The notes under the pieces: generated by a model
Database searches by the model: none
Told to the model about the DNA's origin: nothing
What the model saw: only the letters and a program-made list of their open reading frames with translations
Shown: one piece after another, positions 8,590-15,472 of the stretch
Numbering within the stretch: the stretch's first letter is position 1
Layout: every line of letters starts with the position of its first letter
Origin: Mumia xiangluensis
GTDB lineage: Bacteria > Actinomycetota > Actinomycetes > Propionibacteriales > Nocardioidaceae
Direction of reading: 5' to 3'
NCBI RefSeq assembly: GCF_010994095.1
Contig: NZ_WJYO01000004.1
Coordinates: 372,001-436,000 of the forward strand
Length of the DNA: 64,000 nucleotides
Program-made: the position numbers and the translations under genes

Positions 8590-9640
8590 GGTCTTCGCGG
8601 GCCGGTACGAGCTCATGGAGCCGATCGGCGCCGGTGGCATGGGCACCGTGTGGCTGGTGCACGACCGGCGCGAGGACGTCGTACGCGCCGCGAAGCTCGT
8701 ACGGCAGGTCGACGCGGCGCTGCTGCTGCGGTTCGTGCGCGAGCTGAGCACCCGCGTCGAGCACCCCCACACGGTGCGCCCGCTCGGCTGGGCGGGCGAG
8801 GACGACACGGTGCTGTTCACCATGGACGTCGTCCGGGGAGGCTCGGTGCACGACCTTCTCGAGGACTTCGGCACGCTGCCGGTGCCGTGGGCAGCGTGCC
8901 TGCTCGACCAGCTGCTCGACGCGCTGGGCGCGGTGCACGGGGCCGGCATCCTGCACCGTGACGTCAAGCCCGCGAACCTGCTGCTCGAGCCGACGGGTCG
9001 TGGTCGCCCGTACCTGAGGTTGAGCGACTTCGGCGTCGCAGCGCCGCTGCACGAGCCGAGGATGACCGCGCCGGCGATGGTGCTCGGGACCCGCGGATAC
9101 CGCGCACCCGAGAGCCTCGTCGGTGCCGACCTCCACCCGACCCAGGACCTGTACGGCGTCGGCGTGGTGCTCGCCGAGATGCTCTCCGGGCAGCGGCCCG
9201 AGGAGGGGTCACCCCTCGCGCCGGCCCCTCCGGCGGGGGTCGACGGCCGGCTGTGGCGACTCGCCCTCGGGTTGACCGACCCCGATCCGCGCCGCCGCCC
9301 GCAGTCCGCCGCCGACGCGCGGGGCTATCTGCGGAGCACGGGTCTGGTCCCGCCGGAAGGGGTCGCGCCCGACGACGGCGGTGCAGACATCGAGGTGTTC
9401 GTGCACGTGACGGTGCCTGGGGACGAGCCGGCCGCTGTGTCCCCGGTCGAGCCTGCGCCCGCGCCGGTCGAGCCAGCGCCCGCGCCGGTCGAGCCGGCCG
9501 CTGCTTCCCCGGTCGAGCCTGCGCCCGCGCCGGTCGAGCCCGCGGCGTCGTCCCGCCCCCGCCTCGCGGCAGCAGGCTTCGCCGCGATCGGGCTCGGCAT
9601 CGCGCTCCTCGTCGTCACGGCCGTCCTGCTCCTGGGCTGA
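8582..9640 (+). CDS. Membrane-anchored Ser/Thr protein kinase (PknB-like, tail-anchored)
   Basis: A Hanks-type kinase of 352 residues. The glycine loop is GAGGMGTVW at 17-25, the ATP-contacting Lys is about 38, the catalytic loop is HRDVKPANLL from 125 and DFG is at 149-151. The APE-like RAPES is also present. The kinase domain ends near residue 265. A Pro/Glu/Ala linker of PVEPAPA repeats follows, then a terminal hydrophobic segment at about 329-352 with almost nothing beyond it, so there is no extracellular sensor domain. The start is ATG 8582, inside the end of the XRE gene. It converges on the VWA gene. The substrate is unknown; the overlapping regulator is the obvious candidate. Confidence 0.92.
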   Translation: MGEVFAGRYELMEPIGAGGMGTVWLVHDRREDVVRAAKLVRQVDAALLLRFVRELSTRVEHPHTVRPLGWAGEDDTVLFTMDVVRGGSVHDLLEDFGTLPVPWAACLLDQLLDALGAVHGAGILHRDVKPANLLLEPTGRGRPYLRLSDFGVAAPLHEPRMTAPAMVLGTRGYRAPESLVGADLHPTQDLYGVGVVLAEMLSGQRPEEGSPLAPAPPAGVDGRLWRLALGLTDPDPRRRPQSAADARGYLRSTGLVPPEGVAPDDGGADIEVFVHVTVPGDEPAAVSPVEPAPAPVEPAPAPVEPAAASPVEPAPAPVEPAASSRPRLAAAGFAAIGLGIALLVVTAVLLLG

Positions 9641-9652
9641 ACCAGCAGCGGC

Positions 9653-9678
9653 GGACCCGAGACGTGTGGCTCGGATCC
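9653..9678. terminator. Possible bidirectional terminator between kinase and VWA genes
   Basis: GGACCCGAG and CTCGGATCC form a 9-bp stem with one mismatch around an 8-nt loop. It sits in the 53-bp gap between two convergent genes. No U-tract follows, as is common in high-GC actinobacteria. Confidence 0.35.
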
Positions 9679-9693
9679 ACCGCCGACGTGGGG

Positions 9694-11691
9694 CTACCAG
9701 CCGCTCGGCCCACCGCCGTTCCACGGCTGCTGCGGGGGCTGCGGAGCAGCCGGCTGCTTCGGCCTGCGGGCGAGCAGTACGGCGGCCGCGCCGCCGGCGA
9801 CCAGCAGCAGACCGAACCCGCCGACACCGAGGGCGAGCCACGGGGGGCCACCGTCGGAGCTGCGGGAGGCCGCCGCCACGTCGTCGCTGCCCGGGCCGTC
9901 GGCGTCCCCGTCAGCCGGGTCGCCGCCCGCTGCGGGAGGTGCACCCACCGTGTCGGCCTCGGGCGCGACCGCGTCGCCGCCCTCGGCGTACGCCGGCTCC
10001 TCCTGGGCCTCGCCGAACACCTGCATCGTGAGGTCGTAGGTGATCACGGCGGCGTCGTTGGCGGCGTTGGTGAACCCGACGTCGATGTAGGTGTAGCCGG
10101 CGAGCGCCGAGGCCTTGACGTCCGTCTTCACGTCGGCGCGGTTCGCGTACGCCGCCGGCACGGTCATCGAACCACGGCGCCAGTGCTTGTCGTCCTCGAT
10201 CCACATGTTCCCGAAGGGGATGGTCGCCCGCCAGTCCTTCGGGGCGATGGCGAACAGGTCGACGTCGGTGTCGGTCCGGGTGGGGCCGATGGTCCGGACG
10301 TCGAAGCCGCTGTGGACCCCGGCGCCGTCGTACGCCGCCTTCGGGAGGTCGGCGTCGATCTGCGCCTGGACGTTCTGGCCCCACGACAGCGGGACGGCCA
10401 GCATCTGGTGCTCGCCCGATCGGATGGTGAACCGGTACGTCCCGGGCTCGATCACGGCGGCGCTCCCGAAGCCGGTGCCGGGGACGACTCCGGCGGTCGG
10501 AGTCCCCGGCTCCATGTCCTGCCACGTCGGGACCTGGGCAGCGGGGGAGAGCTGAGCATCCGCGCCCTTGGTCAGCGGCGGCTCCTCGTACACGACGAGC
10601 TCCACAGGCGCGCCGGCGAGCGAGCTGTCGACCGAGATCTTGACGCCGAGATAGAGCTCCTCGCCGTCCTGGCACGTGGGCAGCGCGGACGACGACCAGC
10701 TGTTGACGCTTCCGCTGACCAGGTGGGCGCCGCCGATCGCGGTCTCGAAGGCTGAGCCGGTGTTGCACGACGTCGTCAGGTCGTCGCCGTCGAGCTGGAG
10801 CACGAGTCCGCTTCCGAGGCTGTCGCCGGGGGTTCGGGTCGTCGCGCCGACGTGGATCGTCGACCCGGGGATGGTGCGCGGGATCTTGTAGAAGGCCACG
10901 GTGTCCTTCGCCGGGACCTTGTCGAGCCACTGTCCGACGCCGATCTCCGGTGCGTTGTTGCGGGACGCGGTGCCTTGCACGGGCGTGCCGGTGAAGTCGA
11001 ACGGGCGGAACGCCCGCGTGGAGGTGACCTCCAGGCGCTCAGTGAGGTCGGCCGCCGAGTCGGCGTCGTAGTACGTCCCGTGGCCGGCGTCGGCGATGCA
11101 CCGCAGCTCTTTGCGTGTCTTGGCATCGACGGAGAGGCCGACGACGTCGATCTTGAGGTCGATGCCGTCCTGCGACAGGTCCCGCGCCACCCTGCACGGG
11201 TCGGGGTCGCAGGTGGACTCCCCGTCCGACACGAGCACGATCGTGCGCTTGCCCTCGGTGCCGAGATCCTTGCCGGCCTGCTGGAGCGCGTACCCGATCG
11301 GGGTCTCGCCGAGGGGCTTGTAGTCCCCGACCGCGCTCGTGAGCGCGTCGCGGTTGTCGGTGCCGGGCTCGACGACCTGCTGGGAGTCCGTGCAGGCGCC
11401 CTTGCCCGTGTCGACGGTCGCGCCGTACACGCGCATCCCGACGACCGCCTCGTCCGGAAGCGTCTCGACCACGTTGGTGAGGGCGGTGCGGGCGGCCGCG
11501 ATCTTGGTGCCTCCGCCCTTCGCCGGCTCGGCCATCGAGCCCGAGGCGTCGAGGACGAGCTGGAGCTTCTGCGGCGCGTCGTCGCCGTCGGCTGCCGCGG
11601 GGAGAGGGATGAAGAGGAGCGCAGAGATGACCAGCGGGGCGGCGGCTGCCGCGACGACGCGGGGGAGGCGTGACGAGGAGCTCGAGAGCAC
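9694..11691 (-). CDS. Secreted, membrane-anchored von Willebrand factor A domain protein
   Basis: A surface protein of about 665 residues. The signal peptide (VVAAAAAPLVISALLFIPLP) is followed at once by a VWA domain with the metal-ion-dependent adhesion site DASGSM (about 48-53) and the later TIVLVSDGEST strand. A long beta-rich region follows to about residue 600, then an Ala/Gly/Asp-rich linker, a C-terminal transmembrane segment (LALGVGGFGLLLVAGGAAAV) and a Pro/Gln tail inside the cell. The start chosen is GTG at 11689-11691, behind GAAAGGACC; a TTG at 11721 would fall inside an operator-like palindrome. The ligand is unknown; metal-dependent binding at the cell surface is inferred from the intact MIDAS. 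Confidence 0.85.
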   Translation of the reverse strand: MLSSSSSRLPRVVAAAAAPLVISALLFIPLPAAADGDDAPQKLQLVLDASGSMAEPAKGGGTKIAAARTALTNVVETLPDEAVVGMRVYGATVDTGKGACTDSQQVVEPGTDNRDALTSAVGDYKPLGETPIGYALQQAGKDLGTEGKRTIVLVSDGESTCDPDPCRVARDLSQDGIDLKIDVVGLSVDAKTRKELRCIADAGHGTYYDADSAADLTERLEVTSTRAFRPFDFTGTPVQGTASRNNAPEIGVGQWLDKVPAKDTVAFYKIPRTIPGSTIHVGATTRTPGDSLGSGLVLQLDGDDLTTSCNTGSAFETAIGGAHLVSGSVNSWSSSALPTCQDGEELYLGVKISVDSSLAGAPVELVVYEEPPLTKGADAQLSPAAQVPTWQDMEPGTPTAGVVPGTGFGSAAVIEPGTYRFTIRSGEHQMLAVPLSWGQNVQAQIDADLPKAAYDGAGVHSGFDVRTIGPTRTDTDVDLFAIAPKDWRATIPFGNMWIEDDKHWRRGSMTVPAAYANRADVKTDVKASALAGYTYIDVGFTNAANDAAVITYDLTMQVFGEAQEEPAYAEGGDAVAPEADTVGAPPAAGGDPADGDADGPGSDDVAAASRSSDGGPPWLALGVGGFGLLLVAGGAAAVLLARRPKQPAAPQPPQQPWNGGGPSGW

Positions 11692-12050
11692 GAGGGAGGT
11701 CCTTTCAGTTTGCTTTCGCAAACATCATGATTTGCGATCGCAAATGTGTCAACTCGTCCGGCTGGAGAACACCCTAGGCAGTTCGTCGCGACCGGACCGC
11801 GGCGGGACTGCGTGCTAGTGTCGAAGTACCTGCAGGTGCCGACGACGGGGTGCTGCAGGTTCTTGATTTCCGAGGGCTTCGTCCACGTCTCGACCCGGGT
11901 CGCGGGTCACGGGCGTGATGCTCTCTCCTCATGTGTAGGGCCGACGACGAGCGGGCACGTCCACCAGGGCGTCGCCTCCCGCCGACCCGCGGCCGCGGTC
12001 CTCTCGTCCGCCACCCGATCTGAGCTCGTCGCACACAGAGGGTGGTACGC
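11692..12050. other. Divergent intergenic region of 359 bp
   Basis: This is the only gap in the window longer than 300 bp. It separates the divergent VWA and GT4 genes. It holds the twin palindromes at 11708-11745 next to the VWA gene. It also has a -10-like TAGTGT at 11816-11821, inside the 9-mer CTAGTGTCG that recurs before whiB. No open frame with a credible ribosome-binding site and no RNA gene was recognised in the remainder. Confidence 0.6.
11708..11745 (-). promoter_or_regulatory. Twin TTTGCnnnnGCAAA palindromes (operator-like) before the VWA gene
   Basis: The first site at 11708-11723 is GTTTGC-TTTC-GCAAAC. The second at 11730-11745 is ATTTGCGATCGCAAAT, a perfect 16-bp palindrome. 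Their centres are 22 bp apart, two helical turns, so two bound dimers would lie on the same face. They begin 17 bp upstream of the VWA start codon, where the core promoter should be, and are markedly more A+T rich than the surroundings. The regulator is not identified. Confidence 0.65.
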
Positions 12051-13202
12051 ATGATCTCGTTCATCTGGTCCCCGGGGAACCGGTTGCCTGCAGGCACCGG
12101 CGGTTCCGAGAACTACACCGTCGGACAGGTTCGTGAGCTGAACCGCCGTGGCGTCGCCGCGCAGGTCGTCACCATCGGCCTCGGGGTCGACGACGGGCGC
12201 GAGGGGTTCACCGACCTCCCCTTCCTGTCGCTCGCGACGCTCGCCGAGGTCGGAGGACTCGATGGGACGGTGGTGTTCGTCAACGAGCCGCACGTCGTCG
12301 CCACGAAGGAGCCAGCGTTCCTCATCCTGCACAACCCGCCGCCGATCCGTGCGCACGAGCGGGCGTTCGCGGTGGACGGGACGCGCGACCGTACGCTCAT
12401 CGCGACGAGCCGGTACGCCGCCACGACGTGGGCGCGCTTCCTCGACGTCGACGTCGCGACCATCAGCGTCGTGTACCCGTTCGCGGAGCCGTGCTTCGCT
12501 GACGTGCCGCGCGTCGAGAGCGCGGACGGGACGACCCGAGTCCTGTACGCGGGACGGCTGAGTCCCGAGAAGGGGGTCTACACCCTCCTCTCGATGCTCC
12601 ACATCGACGTCATCGACGCCGACACCGACCTGCTGTTCACCGCGACCGCAGCGGGCTCGGACAAGCCGCAGGGGCGGATCATCGAGCAGATGCTCGGCGT
12701 GCATCCCGGCATCTCCGTGGTGCCGAGCTGCACGACGCCGGAGTCCATGGCCGCGCTGATGGCTGCGCACGACGTGGTGGTGATGCCGTCCAACAGCCAG
12801 TACTGGCACGAGACCTTCGGCATCGTCTCCATCGAGGCCCAGCACGCCGGTTGCCGGGTGGTCGCGTCGGACGACGGCGGCCTGCCCGAGACCGACTGCG
12901 GGGGCGTGATGCTCGTCGCGCCCGACGATGCCGAGGCGCTCGCCTGGGGACTCCGGGAGGCGGTCGGGAGCGGACCTCTCCCGCCCGAGACCCGGCGGGA
13001 GGCCGGTGCGATGTTCACCGTCGCCCAGTCCGTGGACGCGCTGCTCGAGGTCTTCGCCCGGCCGCGCCCGATCTCGCCGGCCACGATCGTCCGCCAGCTC
13101 GAGGAGCTCATCGCTGCGCCAGCCGCAGAGGCGGTGCGCCCCGTGCCGCCACGCGTCGAGCCGCGAGGCTCGACGAGCGCTCCGGCGACGATGCGGACGT
13201 GA
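12051..13202 (+). CDS. GT4-family glycosyltransferase
   Basis: A 383-residue retaining glycosyltransferase with a GT-B fold. The N-terminal donor/acceptor loop reads LPAGTGGSENYTVGQV. RVLYAGRLSPEKGVYTLLSM starts the C-terminal half, and HETFGIVSIEAQHAG supplies the E-x7-E nucleotide-sugar signature. The start chosen is ATG 12051, preceded by AGAGGGTGG; a GTG 9 bp upstream would overlap that site. There is no signal or transmembrane segment, so it is cytosolic or membrane-associated. It stands alone between the VWA gene and an acyl-CoA dehydrogenase, and its acceptor cannot be inferred. Confidence 0.85.
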   Translation: MISFIWSPGNRLPAGTGGSENYTVGQVRELNRRGVAAQVVTIGLGVDDGREGFTDLPFLSLATLAEVGGLDGTVVFVNEPHVVATKEPAFLILHNPPPIRAHERAFAVDGTRDRTLIATSRYAATTWARFLDVDVATISVVYPFAEPCFADVPRVESADGTTRVLYAGRLSPEKGVYTLLSMLHIDVIDADTDLLFTATAAGSDKPQGRIIEQMLGVHPGISVVPSCTTPESMAALMAAHDVVVMPSNSQYWHETFGIVSIEAQHAGCRVVASDDGGLPETDCGGVMLVAPDDAEALAWGLREAVGSGPLPPETRREAGAMFTVAQSVDALLEVFARPRPISPATIVRQLEELIAAPAAEAVRPVPPRVEPRGSTSAPATMRT

Positions 13203-13235
13203 GGCGTCGAGTCCGAAGCACTCCTGGGCGCAGAC

Positions 13236-13251
13236 GTTAACGACTGTTAAC
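13236..13251 (+). promoter_or_regulatory. Operator-like repeat and -10 element before acyl-CoA dehydrogenase
   Basis: GTTAAC-GACT-GTTAAC is an inverted repeat typical of TetR-family operators at fatty-acid catabolic genes. Its right half contains TAACAT at 13248-13253, ending 7 nt before the ATG, so a bound repressor would cover the -10 of a leaderless promoter. A related site lies before the second dehydrogenase gene. Confidence 0.6.
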
Positions 13252-13260
13252 ATCGCCGGT

Positions 13261-14430
13261 ATGGCGTACAGCACTCTCTCTCCCGAGCACGAGGCCTTCC
13301 GCAAGGTCGTCCGCGACTTCGCCCAGGCCGAGGTCGCCCCGCGCGTCGCGCAGTGGGACCGCGACCATCACTTTCCGGTCGATCTCGTCGCGAAGATGGG
13401 GGAGCTCGGCCTGTTCGGGCTGACCGCGCCCGAGGAGTACGGCGGCTCGGGGGGCGACTTCACCAGCCTGTGCGTCGCGATCGAGGAGCTGGGTCGCGTC
13501 GACCAGTCGATCGGCATCACCCTCGAGGCCGCCGTCGGCCTTGGCATCAACCCCATCCTGACCTTCGGCAACGACGCGCAGAAGGCGCAGTGGCTCCCCG
13601 ACCTCGTGGCCGGACAGGCCCTCGCAGGCTTCGGGCTCACCGAGCCTGGCGCGGGCTCGGACGCCGGCGCGACGGCGACCAAGGCGGTGCTCGCGGACGG
13701 CGAGTGGGTCGTCGACGGCGCTAAGCAGTTCATCACCAACTCCGGCTCGTCGATCACGTCGGTGGTGACGGTGACAGCGCGTACGGGTGTGCGGGACGGC
13801 GGCCGTCCGGAGATCTCCACGATCATGATCCCTTCGGGGACGCCGGGCTTCGTGGCCGAGGCCGCGTACGACAAGCTCGGCTGGCACATCTCCGACACCC
13901 ATCCGCTGTCCTTCACCGGCTGCCGCGTGCCGGAGGAGAACCTCCTCGGTGAGCGTGGCCGCGGCTACGCTCAGTTCCTCGCGACGCTCGACGACGGCCG
14001 CATCGCCATCGCCGCGCTCGCGGTCGGGTGCATCGAGGCGTGCCTCGACCTCGCCCGCGAGTACGCGCTCGACCGGCAGACGTTCGGCGGGCCGATCGGA
14101 CGCAAGCAAGGGGTCGCCTTCCAGATCGCCGACCTCGCCGTCGCCGCACGCGCGGCGCGCGCCCTGACGTACGAGGCAGCCGCGATGAAGGACGCCGGCG
14201 TCGGGGGGCAGGAGCTCAAGCAGGCGGCGTCGATCGCCAAGCTGTACGCGACCGAGCAGGCGGTGACGGCGACACGGATCGCGACCCAGGTCTTCGGTGG
14301 GTACGGCTTCATGGAGGAGTACCCGGTCGCGCGGTTCTACCGCGACGCGAAGATCCTCGAGATCGGCGAGGGGACGTCCGAGGTGCAGCGCATGCTCATC
14401 GCGCGGGGGCTCGGACTCCCGGTCGAGTAG
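13261..14430 (+). CDS. Acyl-CoA dehydrogenase
   Basis: An FAD-dependent dehydrogenase of 389 residues that would introduce the alpha-beta double bond in an acyl-CoA (beta-oxidation or branched-chain catabolism). Visible are GLTEPGAGSDAG (FAD/substrate site), KQFITNSG and the C-terminal signature VFGGYGFMEEYPVARFYRDA. The last is followed by LEIGEGTSEVQR, whose Glu sits where the catalytic base is found in the short-chain class. The ATG at 13261 has no Shine-Dalgarno sequence and is probably leaderless. It is monocistronic and convergent with the deaminase gene. Chain-length specificity cannot be read. Confidence 0.93.
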   Translation: MAYSTLSPEHEAFRKVVRDFAQAEVAPRVAQWDRDHHFPVDLVAKMGELGLFGLTAPEEYGGSGGDFTSLCVAIEELGRVDQSIGITLEAAVGLGINPILTFGNDAQKAQWLPDLVAGQALAGFGLTEPGAGSDAGATATKAVLADGEWVVDGAKQFITNSGSSITSVVTVTARTGVRDGGRPEISTIMIPSGTPGFVAEAAYDKLGWHISDTHPLSFTGCRVPEENLLGERGRGYAQFLATLDDGRIAIAALAVGCIEACLDLAREYALDRQTFGGPIGRKQGVAFQIADLAVAARAARALTYEAAAMKDAGVGGQELKQAASIAKLYATEQAVTATRIATQVFGGYGFMEEYPVARFYRDAKILEIGEGTSEVQRMLIARGLGLPVE

Positions 14431-14446
14431 GCGTGTGCGGGTCTGG

Positions 14447-14480
14447 CAGGCCTCCTCGCCTGTCAGGCCTCCTCGCCGAT
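14447..14480. repeat. Two-copy 17-bp tandem duplication
   Basis: CAGGCCTCCTCGCC occurs at 14447-14460 and 14464-14477, exactly 17 bp apart. The second copy is the 3' end of the deaminase gene including its stop; the first lies just beyond it, in the gap to the convergent dehydrogenase. Confidence 0.7.
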
Positions 14481-14921
14481 GTCCTCCGCCCACAGTGCCG
14501 GGCGTTCGCGCAGCATGCGCTCCATCAGCGCGACGCACTCCGGGTCGTCGACGACGTCGACGGTGGTGCCGTGGGACCGTAGCCATTCCTCGGACGCCTC
14601 GAAGGTCCGGTTCTCACCGACGACGATCCGCGGGATCTCGTACAGGAGTGCCGTGCCGGCGCACATGAAGCACGGTGACAGCGTCGTGTAGAGCGTGCTC
14701 GCGCGATAGACCGTGGCGGGGAGGCGCCCGGCGTTCTCGATGCAGTCGGTCTCGCCGTGGCGGATCGCGCTGCCCATCTGGACCCGTCGGTTGCGCCCGA
14801 CCGCGAGCACCTGGCCGTCGTGAACGAGAGCGGCCCCGATCGGCACGCCGCCCTCGCTCCAGCCGATCCGCGCCTGCTCGATCGCGAGGTCGAGGAAACG
14901 CCGGTCGTCGGCCCCGTCCAT
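14463..14921 (-). CDS. Cytosine deaminase of the fungal Fcy1 type (nucleoside deaminase family)
   Basis: A zinc hydrolase of 152 residues, predicted to convert cytosine to uracil (pyrimidine salvage, cytosol). The zinc site is HGETDCIENAGR plus TTLSPCFMC. As I recall yeast Fcy1, several other stretches match closely: GSAIRHGE, YTTLSPC, IPRIVVGEN, and the C-terminal ERPALWAEDIGEE against ERPQDWFEDIGE. This favours cytosine deaminase over TadA or guanine deaminase, and over the unrelated E. coli CodA fold. The ATG has AAGGAG eight bases upstream. No permease or other pyrimidine gene is adjacent. Confidence 0.8.
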   Translation of the reverse strand: MDGADDRRFLDLAIEQARIGWSEGGVPIGAALVHDGQVLAVGRNRRVQMGSAIRHGETDCIENAGRLPATVYRASTLYTTLSPCFMCAGTALLYEIPRIVVGENRTFEASEEWLRSHGTTVDVVDDPECVALMERMLRERPALWAEDIGEEA

Positions 14922-15031
14922 GTCTGATCTCCTTGCTCCGGGTGTCCATTGTGCGGTGGTAGAACGGCCGTTGTGGCATCGTCGCGCCCAGTCTGCATCG
15001 AGCGGACGGCGACGAGCGGGAGGAGCTCGAC

Positions 15032-15454
15032 GTGGCGGACCTGTCGATCAGGCCGGCAAGACAGCACGAGGCGACAGCGCTGATCGCGTTCTGGGAGGCG
15101 GCGGGCGAGAACGACGCGCGTCCGGTGGACACCGAGGATGCGGTCCGGCGTCTGATGGCGCGGGATGCGGAGGCTCTGGTGGTCGCCGAGCGTGCCGAGG
15201 AGATCGTCGGGTCGCTGATCGTGGGGTGGGACGGCTGGCGGTTCCACCTCTACCGGCTCGCGGTCGGCCCCGAGGCGCGTCGGAGCGGGGTGGCGCGGCG
15301 GCTCGTGGCGCATGCCCAGGAGCGCGCGCGTGAGGTCGGAGCCGGACGGATCGACGCGATGGTGCTCGAGGGAAACGCGCTCGGTGCGGCGTTCTGGGAA
15401 TCGTGCGGGTTTCATGTGCAGGAGGACTGGCGCCGGTGGGTGCACCCGCTCTAG
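15032..15454 (+). CDS. GNAT-family N-acetyltransferase
   Basis: A 140-residue acetyl-CoA-dependent acyltransferase. Motif A reads YRLAVGPEARRSGVARRLV, with the pyrophosphate-binding R-R-S-G-V-A. A later AFWESCGFHVQEDWRRWV is the usual motif B end. The start is GTG 15032 with GGAGG eight bases before it. The substrate is not deducible. Its stop codon TAG lies within the -10 element of the following HNH gene. Confidence 0.85.
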   Translation: MADLSIRPARQHEATALIAFWEAAGENDARPVDTEDAVRRLMARDAEALVVAERAEEIVGSLIVGWDGWRFHLYRLAVGPEARRSGVARRLVAHAQERAREVGAGRIDAMVLEGNALGAAFWESCGFHVQEDWRRWVHPL

Positions 15455-15472
15455 AATAGAACACATGTTCGA
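15452..15472 (+). promoter_or_regulatory. LexA-type SOS box overlapping start and -10 of the HNH gene
   Basis: TAGAACACATGTTCGA at 15457-15472 has the actinobacterial SOS form GAAC-N4-GTTC, and the ATG at 15465 lies inside it. A -10-like TAGAAT at 15452-15457 ends 7 nt before the ATG. LexA binding would therefore block a leaderless promoter. 13E12-type genes in M. tuberculosis are known LexA targets. Confidence 0.7.
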
